Shown here: one piece after another, positions 1 through 5,322 of the stretch | Numbering within the stretch: position 1 is the stretch's first letter | Layout: each line of letters starts with the position of its first letter | NCBI GenBank assembly: GCA_005787665.1 | Contig: SYAB01000247.1 | Location: 1-6,142, forward strand | Direction: 5' to 3' | Origin: Actinomycetota bacterium | GTDB lineage: Bacteria > Actinomycetota > Actinomycetes > Mycobacteriales > Mycobacteriaceae | DNA length: 6,142 nucleotides | Program-made: the position numbers and the translations under genes | The notes under the pieces: generated by a model | Told to the model about the DNA's origin: nothing | The model's database searches: none | What the model saw: only the letters and a program-made list of their open reading frames with translations

Positions 1-193
1 CTTCACCCGGCCGCTGGCGGGGCATATGTTCGCCAACTACGACGGCGTGCTGAAGATCGTCGGCGAGGTGGGCACCAAGAAGGTCTACGACCCGCGCAGC
101 TACCTCAAGAAGGCCGAAGCCGGGATGACCGAACGCGTGATCGAGGCCTGCAACGACCTACGCAGCGCGGGCCGGAGCGTCTCGGCCACCTGA
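1..193 (+). CDS. fba: Class II fructose-bisphosphate aldolase, C-terminal end (partial)
   Basis: This is the last 63 codons of fba, read from base 2 to a TGA at 191-193; the 5' part lies outside the window. Class II aldolase is a zinc-dependent cytoplasmic enzyme that interconverts fructose 1,6-bisphosphate with dihydroxyacetone phosphate and glyceraldehyde 3-phosphate. The segment includes AGHMFANYDGVLK and KKVYDPRSYLKKAE, which match the C-terminal region of mycobacterial and other bacterial class II aldolases as I remember them. The catalytic and zinc-binding residues are upstream and cannot be checked here. The gene converges on the Rv0361-like gene with only 25 bases between the two stops. 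I see no strong terminator there, only a 5-bp GGCCG/CGGCC stem (170-187) inside the coding end. Confidence 0.93.
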   Translation, partial: FTRPLAGHMFANYDGVLKIVGEVGTKKVYDPRSYLKKAEAGMTERVIEACNDLRSAGRSVSAT

Positions 194-218
194 CGGGGTC
201 CATCGGCGCAGAGTCGAT

Positions 219-947
219 TCAGGACGACTGGCAGATCTTCCACTGATCGTCGAGGAACTTCAGGTCGAAGCTGCGCGTCGACGTGGTCGAGGGGTCGAAC
301 GCCATGTAGGAGGTGACGTTGGCCTCGGCGTGATCGCCGTTGACGACGACCTGGTCGATGCTGGCGATCACCGGATACTGCTGGGCCGCCAGGATCCTGG
401 TCGCCGCCTCGGCCCAGGACTTGTCGTCGTACTTGGCGTAGTTGTCGAGGGTCTGCCCGCAGGTGACGCTGCGCAGCGTGGCCAGATCGCCCCGTTGCAC
501 CGCGCTGTCGAAGGTCTCGATGGTCGAGCGGACCTTGTTCTGCTGCGACGCCTTGGCCGTGTTGGCCCGGAATACCAGCACCCCACCCACGACCGCCGCG
601 ACCACCACCGCCGCGAGCACGGTCAAGGCCGGGATCAGCCAGCGCGGGCGCCCCGCCGAACGGGGCGGGATCGACTGTGGGGCCACGGCGCGGATCCGCG
701 GAGTTGACGCGAAAGCCTGGGTGGGGGTATCGATGACCTCGGTCTCGTCATCGGGCAGCTTGTCGATGATCTGGGTCGAGCCGGCGTCGAATCCTGGCGC
801 GGTGTAACGCCTTCCACCGGTTTCGGGCTCCCCGGAATCGGATTCGACGGTGACCTCGATCGCCTCGGTAGCCGGATCGCTGTCCACCTCCGGCACGATG
901 CCGCCGGTGCCGTCGGTCTCGGCGCCGTCTTCGGACGGGTTCGACAT
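219..947 (-). CDS. Rv0361-like single-pass membrane protein with extracytoplasmic NTF2/DUF4878-type domain
   Basis: The predicted protein is 242 aa. Residues 1-102 form an acidic, Thr/Ser/Pro-rich, probably disordered N-terminal tail with a short basic patch (RSAGRPR) just before the membrane. One transmembrane helix (about 104-126, Ala/Val-rich) follows, then an extracytoplasmic domain of about 110 residues. The topology is inferred from the positive-inside rule. The outer domain has the look of small NTF2-like or DUF4878-type domains: TIETFDSAVQRGD, then LRSVTC, ending in a WKIC strand. Its two cysteines (C163, C239) could form a disulphide outside the cell. Length, layout and position next to a DUF3151 gene match the M. 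tuberculosis membrane protein Rv0361. The biochemical role is unknown. The start is ATG; a GGGAGG lies 15 nt upstream, which is rather far. The gene is divergent from the DUF3151 gene. Confidence 0.85.
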   Translation of the reverse strand: MSNPSEDGAETDGTGGIVPEVDSDPATEAIEVTVESDSGEPETGGRRYTAPGFDAGSTQIIDKLPDDETEVIDTPTQAFASTPRIRAVAPQSIPPRSAGRPRWLIPALTVLAAVVVAAVVGGVLVFRANTAKASQQNKVRSTIETFDSAVQRGDLATLRSVTCGQTLDNYAKYDDKSWAEAATRILAAQQYPVIASIDQVVVNGDHAEANVTSYMAFDPSTTSTRSFDLKFLDDQWKICQSS

Positions 948-1007
948 GGCTGGTTGGTCGTCCCTCCCGGTAATGACGTCTGCTGTCGTCGCGAGCGTCT
1001 GCGCAAG

Positions 1008-1013
1008 ACCTTA
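1008..1013 (-). promoter_or_regulatory. Candidate -10 element for the Rv0361-like gene
   Basis: On the minus strand this reads TAAGGT, matching the actinobacterial SigA-type -10 pattern TANNNT. It would place transcription start near 1001 and give a leader of roughly 50 nt that contains the GGGAGG at 963-968. No recognisable -35 lies at the usual distance, so this is tentative. It sits within the 126-base divergent region shared with the DUF3151 gene. Confidence 0.35.
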
Positions 1014-1037
1014 TCGGGTGTGTCCGACCACCGGCCG

Positions 1038-1065
1038 TCGACGACCCGGGGGGCACCGGCACAAT
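1038..1065 (+). promoter_or_regulatory. Candidate leaderless promoter of the DUF3151 gene
   Basis: A -35-like TCGACG (1038-1043) and a -10-like CACAAT (1060-1065) are 16 nt apart. The ATG at 1074 follows 8 nt after the -10, so transcription would begin at or next to the start codon. There is no convincing Shine-Dalgarno directly before the ATG, only a G-run about 20 nt upstream. This fits a leaderless transcript, which is common in mycobacteria. The hexamers were matched by eye only. Confidence 0.4.
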
Positions 1066-1073
1066 AGGCACCC

Positions 1074-1490
1074 ATGACCTCGTTCGGTGATCTGCTGGGA
1101 CCCCCGCCGGTGCTGCTGCCCGGTGACATCGAGGCGGAGGCGGACCTCGCGGCCGGCGAGAATCCCGCCATCGTCGCCGCCGCCCATCCCGCGGCCTCGG
1201 TGGCCTGGGCCCAGCTTGCGGAGGAGGCGCTGGAGGCCGACAAGGCGATCACCGCCTACGCCTATGCCCGCACCGGATACCACCGTGGTCTGGATCAGTT
1301 GCGCCGCAACGGCTGGAAGGGCTTTGGTCCGGTGCCCTACCACCACGAGCCCAACCGCGGATTCCTGCGCTGCGTGGCGGCGCTGGCGCACGCCGCCGAT
1401 GCGATCGGGGAGACCGCCGAGTTCGAACGCTGTCGCGACCTGCTCGATGACTGCGACCCGGCCGCCCGCGCGGAGCTGGGCCTGAGTTAG
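1074..1490 (+). CDS. DUF3151 family protein (Rv0360c-like)
   Basis: A 138-aa soluble protein with no signal peptide or membrane segment. The middle is mostly helical and Ala-rich (about 40-75), followed by the family's most recognisable block: YAYARTGYHRGLDQLRRNGW (63-81), GFGPVPYHHEPNRGFLR (83-99) and a C-terminal ERCRDLLDDCDP. This pattern identifies DUF3151, a small actinobacterial family that includes M. tuberculosis Rv0360c (about 145 aa), so the length is normal. The helical spacing faintly recalls TPR-like repeats, which is only an impression. Function is unknown. ATG was chosen because the MTSFGDLLG start matches the family's N-terminus and a leaderless promoter fits. The gene is divergent from the Rv0361-like gene, and its TAG stop shares three bases with the stop codon of the convergent CDF gene. 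Confidence 0.9.
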   Translation: MTSFGDLLGPPPVLLPGDIEAEADLAAGENPAIVAAAHPAASVAWAQLAEEALEADKAITAYAYARTGYHRGLDQLRRNGWKGFGPVPYHHEPNRGFLRCVAALAHAADAIGETAEFERCRDLLDDCDPAARAELGLS

Positions 1491-2380
1491 ACGTCGCTGT
1501 TCACCGGGCAGTCCTCGGAGGCCCCCGGCGGCTCCACCTGAACGGTGGCGTGATCGAGCCCCCTGGCAGCCAGCACCGCCCGCGCGTCGGCGAGTACCCC
1601 GGGGGAGATCCCGTCACTGGTCAGGTGTGCGGTCACCATGTCCTTGCCCGGCGCCAGCGTCCACACGTGCAGATCGTGCACCTCGGTCACCCCGTCGACC
1701 GCCGCCAATGCGCGGCGCAACTCGTCGACGTCGATATGGCTGGGTGAGGACTCCGAGAGGATGCGCAGCGCAGCCCGGGCCAGAGCGACCGCCCGGGGCA
1801 GCACCCAGAGCGCGACCAGGACGGCCACCACGGTGTCGGCATAGGGCCAGTGCGTCGTCACCGTGACGATCCCGGCGATCAGCACGCCGACGCTGCTGAC
1901 CGCGTCGGCCAGCACCTCCATGTAGGCACCCTTGACCGCCAGGCTGCTCTCGGCCTGTGATCGCAGCAGCGCGACCACCGCGATGTTGGCCGCCAATCCG
2001 GCCAGGGCCACCACGATCATCGGCACGCCGGGAATCTCCGGCTTCTCGCCCAGCCGCTCAATGGCCTCGTAGAGGATGAACACGGCCACGCCGAGGAGCA
2101 GGACGGCGTTGGCGACAGCGGTGAAGACTTCGGCGCGATGCCAGCCGTAGGTGCGGGCCGGCGACGTCGATCCGCGGCGGGCCAGCAGCAACGCGGTCAG
2201 ACCCATGAACATCGCCACCAGGTCGGTCAGCATGTGGCTGGCGTCGGCCAACAGGGCCAGCGAGCCGATCGCCAGCGCGGTGGTCAGTTCGATGACGAAG
2301 AAGGTGCCCAGGATGGCCGATGCGGCGACCATCCGGCCGATGCGCGTGTCGGCGGTCCCGTGGCTGTGTCCCGCTCCCAT
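1487..2380 (-). CDS. CDF-family cation (probably zinc) efflux transporter, ZitB/CzcD type
   Basis: A 297-aa inner-membrane protein of the cation diffusion facilitator family, which exports divalent metals (Zn2+, sometimes Co2+ or Cd2+) in exchange for protons. Six membrane segments can be seen at about 17-38, 42-67, 84-106, 119-139, 153-176 and 181-203. A cytoplasmic dimerisation/metal-sensing domain follows (about 213-297). The TM2 signature DASHMLTD supplies metal ligands H49 and D53. The matching TM5 motif reads EVLAD, so D159 is kept but the usual His is Glu (E155). The C-terminal domain has HDLHVW (H235, H238), H252 and HATVQVE (H277), as in ZitB. A short GHSHG lies at the N-terminus, but there is no His-rich loop between TM4 and TM5. 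The length is normal and the gene is intact. I recall no such gene at this position in M. tuberculosis. The metal specificity is inferred. Confidence 0.92.
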   Translation of the reverse strand: MGAGHSHGTADTRIGRMVAASAILGTFFVIELTTALAIGSLALLADASHMLTDLVAMFMGLTALLLARRGSTSPARTYGWHRAEVFTAVANAVLLLGVAVFILYEAIERLGEKPEIPGVPMIVVALAGLAANIAVVALLRSQAESSLAVKGAYMEVLADAVSSVGVLIAGIVTVTTHWPYADTVVAVLVALWVLPRAVALARAALRILSESSPSHIDVDELRRALAAVDGVTEVHDLHVWTLAPGKDMVTAHLTSDGISPGVLADARAVLAARGLDHATVQVEPPGASEDCPVNSDV

Positions 2381-2387
2381 GGCAGTG

Positions 2388-2417
2388 ATGATCCCAGTTG
2401 CCCGGCGACCCTGTCGA
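2388..2417 (-). promoter_or_regulatory. Candidate leaderless promoter of the CDF transporter gene
   Basis: On the minus strand a -35-like TCGACA (2412-2417, five of six matches to TTGACA) and a -10-like GATCAT (2388-2393) are 18 nt apart. The ATG begins 7 nt after the -10, so the message would start at the start codon. No good ribosome binding site precedes the ATG, which agrees with leaderless translation. I see no obvious Zur or SmtB/ArsR-type AT-rich palindrome overlapping it, so metal control is not shown. Confidence 0.45.
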
Positions 2418-2468
2418 TGGGTACCAAAGTCCCTAGCGGCGTGGCTCCGGCGCCGATAGCGTCGTGGT

Positions 2469-2506
2469 CAGTACGGCAGCGGTGAGGGGGGTCCGCTGCC
2501 GTACTG
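2469..2506 (-). terminator. Perfect 14-bp inverted repeat: candidate U-tract-less terminator (or operator)
   Basis: The left arm CAGTACGGCAGCGG (2469-2482) is exactly complementary to the right arm CCGCTGCCGTACTG (2493-2506), with a 10-nt loop that is G-rich on the + strand. The RNA hairpin would be very stable. It begins 23 nt after the stop of the M50 protease gene and ends about 50 nt before the -35 of the co-oriented CDF gene, so a terminator insulating the two is the simplest reading. No T-run follows on the minus strand, so it would be an intrinsic terminator of the U-less kind proposed for mycobacteria. A protein-binding operator for the CDF promoter is an alternative. Confidence 0.5.
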
Positions 2507-2529
2507 CATGTCGCGGACCGCGCGGGCGG

Positions 2530-3309
2530 TCAGACCCAAGCCGACCAGAACCGGGTGAGCTCGCTGCCGAGACCCACCAGGCCGGTTGGTACGCCGGACA
2601 GATCGAACAGCCAGAACACCGCTGAGAAGAACCACCGGTTCAACCCCGGCGCGATCAGCACCACCAGCAAGATCAGGAAGCCGTACTGCTTGGCCGGCTC
2701 CAGGGCGCGCTGGGTGGCCGGGCTCAGGTGGGGTTCGAGGGCGGCGTAACCGTCCAGGCCGGGGATCGGCAGCAGGTTCAGCACCAGCGCGGTCACCTGC
2801 AGGAAGCCCAGGAATGCCACCCCCGCCCAGAACACCGAATGATCGGGGTCGTAGAACAACCGGGTCGCACCCAGCAGCAGCACCGCTAACACCAGGTTCG
2901 CCAGCGGCCCGGCCAGGCTGACCACACTGCGCTGCCGGGGGGTCATGAACCCGGTCCGCAGGTACACCGCCCCGCCGGGCAGGCCGATGCCGCCGAGGGC
3001 GATGAACAGCAGCGGCAGCCCCAGCGAGAGCAGGGGGTGGGAGTATTTCAGCGGGTTGAGCGTCAGGTAGCCCCGAGCCGCGGCGTCGTGGTCGCCGTAG
3101 CGCCATGCGGTGTAGGCGTGGCCGAACTCGTGCAGGCAGAGCGAGACCAGCCAGCCGCCGATCACGAACACGAACACCCCGAGGTAGGACATCGGTCGCA
3201 CCGCCTGGGCGGACAGCCACGCCAGCGTCCCGCCCAGCGCGGTCAATGCGACGAGGGCCAGGAACACCGGACTGGGGCGCACCGACTGGTGCAGGGGGCG
3301 AACGCTCAC
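2530..3309 (-). CDS. M50 family (site-2-type) membrane zinc metalloprotease, Rv0359-like
   Basis: A 259-aa polytopic membrane protein with the three hallmarks of peptidase family M50. HEFGH (60-64) supplies two zinc-ligand histidines and the catalytic Glu E61. GPLANL (134-139) corresponds to the conserved GP(x)N motif. NLLPIPGLDG (178-187) carries the third zinc ligand, D186. Roughly six hydrophobic segments are visible (about 14-32, 41-62, 94-112, 130-152, 160-182, 208-235). Such enzymes cut substrates inside or next to the membrane. There is no PDZ domain, so this is the compact type rather than the RseP/Rip1 type, and its substrate is unknown. Length and position match M. tuberculosis Rv0359. 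The start codon is GTG: there is no in-frame ATG back to the upstream stop, and a -10 hexamer sits 6 nt before it. It is divergent from the P450 gene. Confidence 0.92.
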   Translation of the reverse strand: MSVRPLHQSVRPSPVFLALVALTALGGTLAWLSAQAVRPMSYLGVFVFVIGGWLVSLCLHEFGHAYTAWRYGDHDAAARGYLTLNPLKYSHPLLSLGLPLLFIALGGIGLPGGAVYLRTGFMTPRQRSVVSLAGPLANLVLAVLLLGATRLFYDPDHSVFWAGVAFLGFLQVTALVLNLLPIPGLDGYAALEPHLSPATQRALEPAKQYGFLILLVVLIAPGLNRWFFSAVFWLFDLSGVPTGLVGLGSELTRFWSAWV

Positions 3310-3315
3310 CCCCAG

Positions 3316-3346
3316 ACGGTACCGACATGTGGCATCGTTTCGTCAT
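3316..3346 (-). promoter_or_regulatory. Candidate leaderless promoter of the M50 protease gene
   Basis: On the minus strand TACCGT (3316-3321) fits the TANNNT -10 pattern and lies exactly 6 nt before the GTG start, so the transcript would be leaderless. A TGAC-containing -35-like ATGACG (3341-3346) is 19 nt further up, a rather long spacer. This -35 overlaps the proposed start codon of the divergent P450 gene. Confidence 0.4.
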
Positions 3347-4688
3347 GCGTCCACCGGCCCTCCCGGCGCCCCGGCCGTTCTCCCCGCTCTTCGGGGGCCT
3401 CTACGCCGCCGCCTACGGGTTGGGCGGCCAGCAGCTGGTGGGTGGGCTCGTCCGCCGGTTCGGTCCGGTGGTGGCACTTCCGGTGCTCGGCTACGGACCC
3501 GTCGTCGCCGTCGCGGACCCCGCCCTGGTGCGGCAGGTGTTCACCGCCAAGCCCGACGTGCTGCTCGGCGGCGAAGGGGTGGGTCCGGCTGCCGCCATCT
3601 ACGGCTCGCGCTCGATGTTCGTCCAGGAGGAGCCCGAGCACCTGCGCCGGCGGCGGTTGCTGACACCGCCGCTGCACGGCACCGCGCTGGCGGCCTATGT
3701 GCCCGTCATCGAGGCCGCGACCCGGGCCGCCATGAGCCAGTGGCCGGTGGGCCGACCGATGCGGATGCTGGAGGCGGCCCGCGAACTGACGCTCGACGTG
3801 ATCGTCCGGGTGATGTTCGGGGCGCAGGATCGCGCCGAGGTCGCCCGGATCGGCGAGCCGTTCGACGACCTGCTGGTGTTGGCGATCTCGGAGGAGACCC
3901 CGGTGCGTTATGCCGCGCGGCGGCTGGGGGCGCTGCGGACCTGGGGCCGGCTGCGCTCGACCAAGGAGCGCGTCGATGCTGTTCTGCTGGCGCTGATCGC
4001 CGCTCGGCGCGCCGACCCGGGGCGCGATGCGGGGGTCCTGGGGATGCTGGTCGATGCACGCGGGGAGGACGGAGAAGGGCTGTCCGACAAGGAGATCCGG
4101 GATGACCTCGTCACCCTCGTCTTGGCCGGCCACGAGACCACAGCCACCACGCTGGCCTGGGTGGTGGATCTGCTGCTCCACCACCCCGACGCGTTGGCGC
4201 GGGTACGCGCCGAGGCCCGCTGCGGCGAGAGCGCCTACACCGAGGCGGTGATCAACGAGACGCTGCGGCTGTGGCCGCCCGCCCCCATCACCGGTCGGAT
4301 GACTGCGGGGGAGTACCGGCTCGGCGAATACACCCTGGATCCGGGCACCCGGATCGTCCTGCTACTCGACGCGGTCAACCGCGACCCGGCCAGCTACCCC
4401 GATCCCGACGAGTTCCGTCCAGAGCGTTTCCTGGGCGCCAAGCCGGCCCCGCATGCGTGGATTCCGTTCGGGGGCGGGGTGAAACGCTGTATCGGCGCCG
4501 CCTTCGCGATGTGCGAACTGCTCACCGTCCTGCACACCGTGCTGCGCGCCGCGGATCTCGAACCGGTCAACGAGCGCCCGGAGAGTCCGCCCTGGCGTGC
4601 GGCGCCGGTGCTGGTGCCCCGCAATGGCACCCGGGTGGTGTTCCGTCCCGTTCATCCCACTCGCAGCCACCCGGTGGTGTGCCGGTAG
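3345..4688 (+). CDS. Cytochrome P450 monooxygenase
   Basis: A complete 447-aa haem-thiolate monooxygenase, probably soluble and fed electrons by a separate ferredoxin and reductase, neither of which is in the window. Motifs in order: helix C region EHLRRRRLL (about 98-106), I-helix oxygen-activation motif AGHETT (261-266), K-helix ExxR in NETLRLWPP (E305, R308), FRPERF (357-362), and the haem loop FGGGVKRCIG (375-384) with axial ligand C382. The haem loop and RCIGAAFA run look like the mycobacterial CYP135/137/138 group, but I cannot name the family. The substrate is unknown. No membrane anchor is seen. The open frame extends far upstream, but that part runs antisense through the M50 gene. 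ATG at 3345 or ATG at 3327 (six residues longer) are the plausible starts, and neither has a ribosome binding site. The 3' end overlaps the convergent Rv0358-like gene by 37 bp. Confidence 0.93.
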   Translation: MRPPALPAPRPFSPLFGGLYAAAYGLGGQQLVGGLVRRFGPVVALPVLGYGPVVAVADPALVRQVFTAKPDVLLGGEGVGPAAAIYGSRSMFVQEEPEHLRRRRLLTPPLHGTALAAYVPVIEAATRAAMSQWPVGRPMRMLEAARELTLDVIVRVMFGAQDRAEVARIGEPFDDLLVLAISEETPVRYAARRLGALRTWGRLRSTKERVDAVLLALIAARRADPGRDAGVLGMLVDARGEDGEGLSDKEIRDDLVTLVLAGHETTATTLAWVVDLLLHHPDALARVRAEARCGESAYTEAVINETLRLWPPAPITGRMTAGEYRLGEYTLDPGTRIVLLLDAVNRDPASYPDPDEFRPERFLGAKPAPHAWIPFGGGVKRCIGAAFAMCELLTVLHTVLRAADLEPVNERPESPPWRAAPVLVPRNGTRVVFRPVHPTRSHPVVCR

Positions 4689-5254
4689 AACGTCGACCGT
4701 TTCACCTCGCGGTCTCCGGTCACCCCGTCCCGGACGACCCGTGCGCCGGTGGCGCCCAGCTGTGCGGCCCGGCCGCTGACCCAACGCCGGCGTGGTCCCC
4801 GCAGCACGGCCGCCCGCAGGCCCGGCAGGCTCGTCGTCGGCTCGATTCGCACGGCCGCGACATCCCCGTCGAAGAGCACCGTGTCATCCACCACGGCCTC
4901 GCCGTGGATCGCGTCGCTGTCGGCGGGGGGGAGCCACAACGCCGAACCGACCAAAGCGGTGCCGGAGTCGTCGCGCACCAGCGGCACCCGTCGTGCGGGC
5001 GCCGAGAGCGCCCGCCGCGCGTCGAGTCGGCCCCGCAGGTGGGCCACCTCGATATCGAGTCGATCGACGCGCAGCATCTGGGTGAGCACCAGCGCCAGAT
5101 CCGCATCGGCGCCGAGCACCGCGACTCTGGTCGCGCCGCGAAGTGCGGCCTCGACCGCGGCCGGGCCGTCGATGTCGTGGGCGTCGAGGGAGCGGAGTTC
5201 CCTGGGCATCCGACGATTACCGAACCGCAGCACGGCGATCTCTGCGGCGGGCAA
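4652..5254 (-). CDS. Conserved mycobacterial hypothetical protein (Rv0358-like)
   Basis: A protein of 200 aa from a TTG start. An AAGGAG lies 5 nt before the TTG, and the residues that follow (PAAEIAVLRFGNRR) begin the conserved-looking part. An upstream ATG at 5311 would add 19 basic, low-complexity residues (219 aa) but has no clear ribosome binding site. There is no signal peptide or membrane helix. The N-terminal half reads as an alpha/beta fold, with a strand-loop-helix VAVLGADADLALVL at 44-57. The C-terminal half is beta-rich (VRDDSGTALVGSALWLPP, DDTVLFDGDVAAVRIEP) and ends in a basic STFYRHTTGW tail. Position and size fit M. tuberculosis Rv0358 (about 215 aa), whose function is unknown. 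It is divergent from purA; tail-to-tail overlap with the P450 gene separates it from the Rv0359-like gene, which it directly precedes in M. tuberculosis. Confidence 0.8.
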   Translation of the reverse strand: MPAAEIAVLRFGNRRMPRELRSLDAHDIDGPAAVEAALRGATRVAVLGADADLALVLTQMLRVDRLDIEVAHLRGRLDARRALSAPARRVPLVRDDSGTALVGSALWLPPADSDAIHGEAVVDDTVLFDGDVAAVRIEPTTSLPGLRAAVLRGPRRRWVSGRAAQLGATGARVVRDGVTGDREVKRSTFYRHTTGWLRVG

Positions 5255-5259
5255 TGGAA

Positions 5260-5265
5260 CTCCTT
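5260..5265 (-). promoter_or_regulatory. Shine-Dalgarno AAGGAG that decides the TTG start
   Basis: On the minus strand AAGGAG lies 5 nt before a TTG codon (5252-5254) that is in frame with the Rv0358-like protein. It is one of the strongest ribosome binding sites in the window and is the main reason for choosing the shorter, TTG-started form. A weak -10-like CATGAT (5307-5312, minus strand) would start transcription near 5300. That is downstream of the alternative ATG and so agrees with the shorter form. Confidence 0.6.
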
Positions 5266-5322
5266 GACGGCGTGGTGAGCGGGCGGATGACCAGTCTCGC
5301 AAGCCCATCATGCGGGACGGGT

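Noticed and set aside
170..187. GGCCG/CGGCC hairpin at the end of fba as a terminator
   Set aside because: The stem is only 5 bp, inside the coding sequence and without a T-run; such stems are expected by chance in this composition.
1487..3309. CDF transporter and M50 protease as a zinc-handling operon
   Set aside because: They share direction and a link to zinc, but a 149-bp gap with a strong hairpin and separate promoters lies between them, so co-transcription is not supported.
3105..3344. Upstream in-frame extension of the P450 frame (80 extra residues)
   Set aside because: It runs antisense through the start of the well-supported M50 protease gene, is Arg/Pro-rich without P450 similarity, and the normal P450 N-terminus fits an ATG at 3327 or 3345.
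2468..3346. 292-aa minus-strand open frame over the protease gene
   Set aside because: It is a +1 shadow of the M50 frame, Arg/Pro/Gly-rich with no motif, while the overlapping frame has HEFGH and the other M50 signatures.
3306..4184. 292-aa minus-strand open frame opposite the P450
   Set aside because: It is a Gln/His/Arg-rich antisense shadow typical of high-GC genes, with no domain features.
4271..5278. 335-aa plus-strand open frame spanning the P450 3' end and the Rv0358-like gene
   Set aside because: It is out of frame with the P450, composed of low-complexity Arg/Gly/His residues, and covers the ExxR and haem motifs that are clearly coding in another frame.
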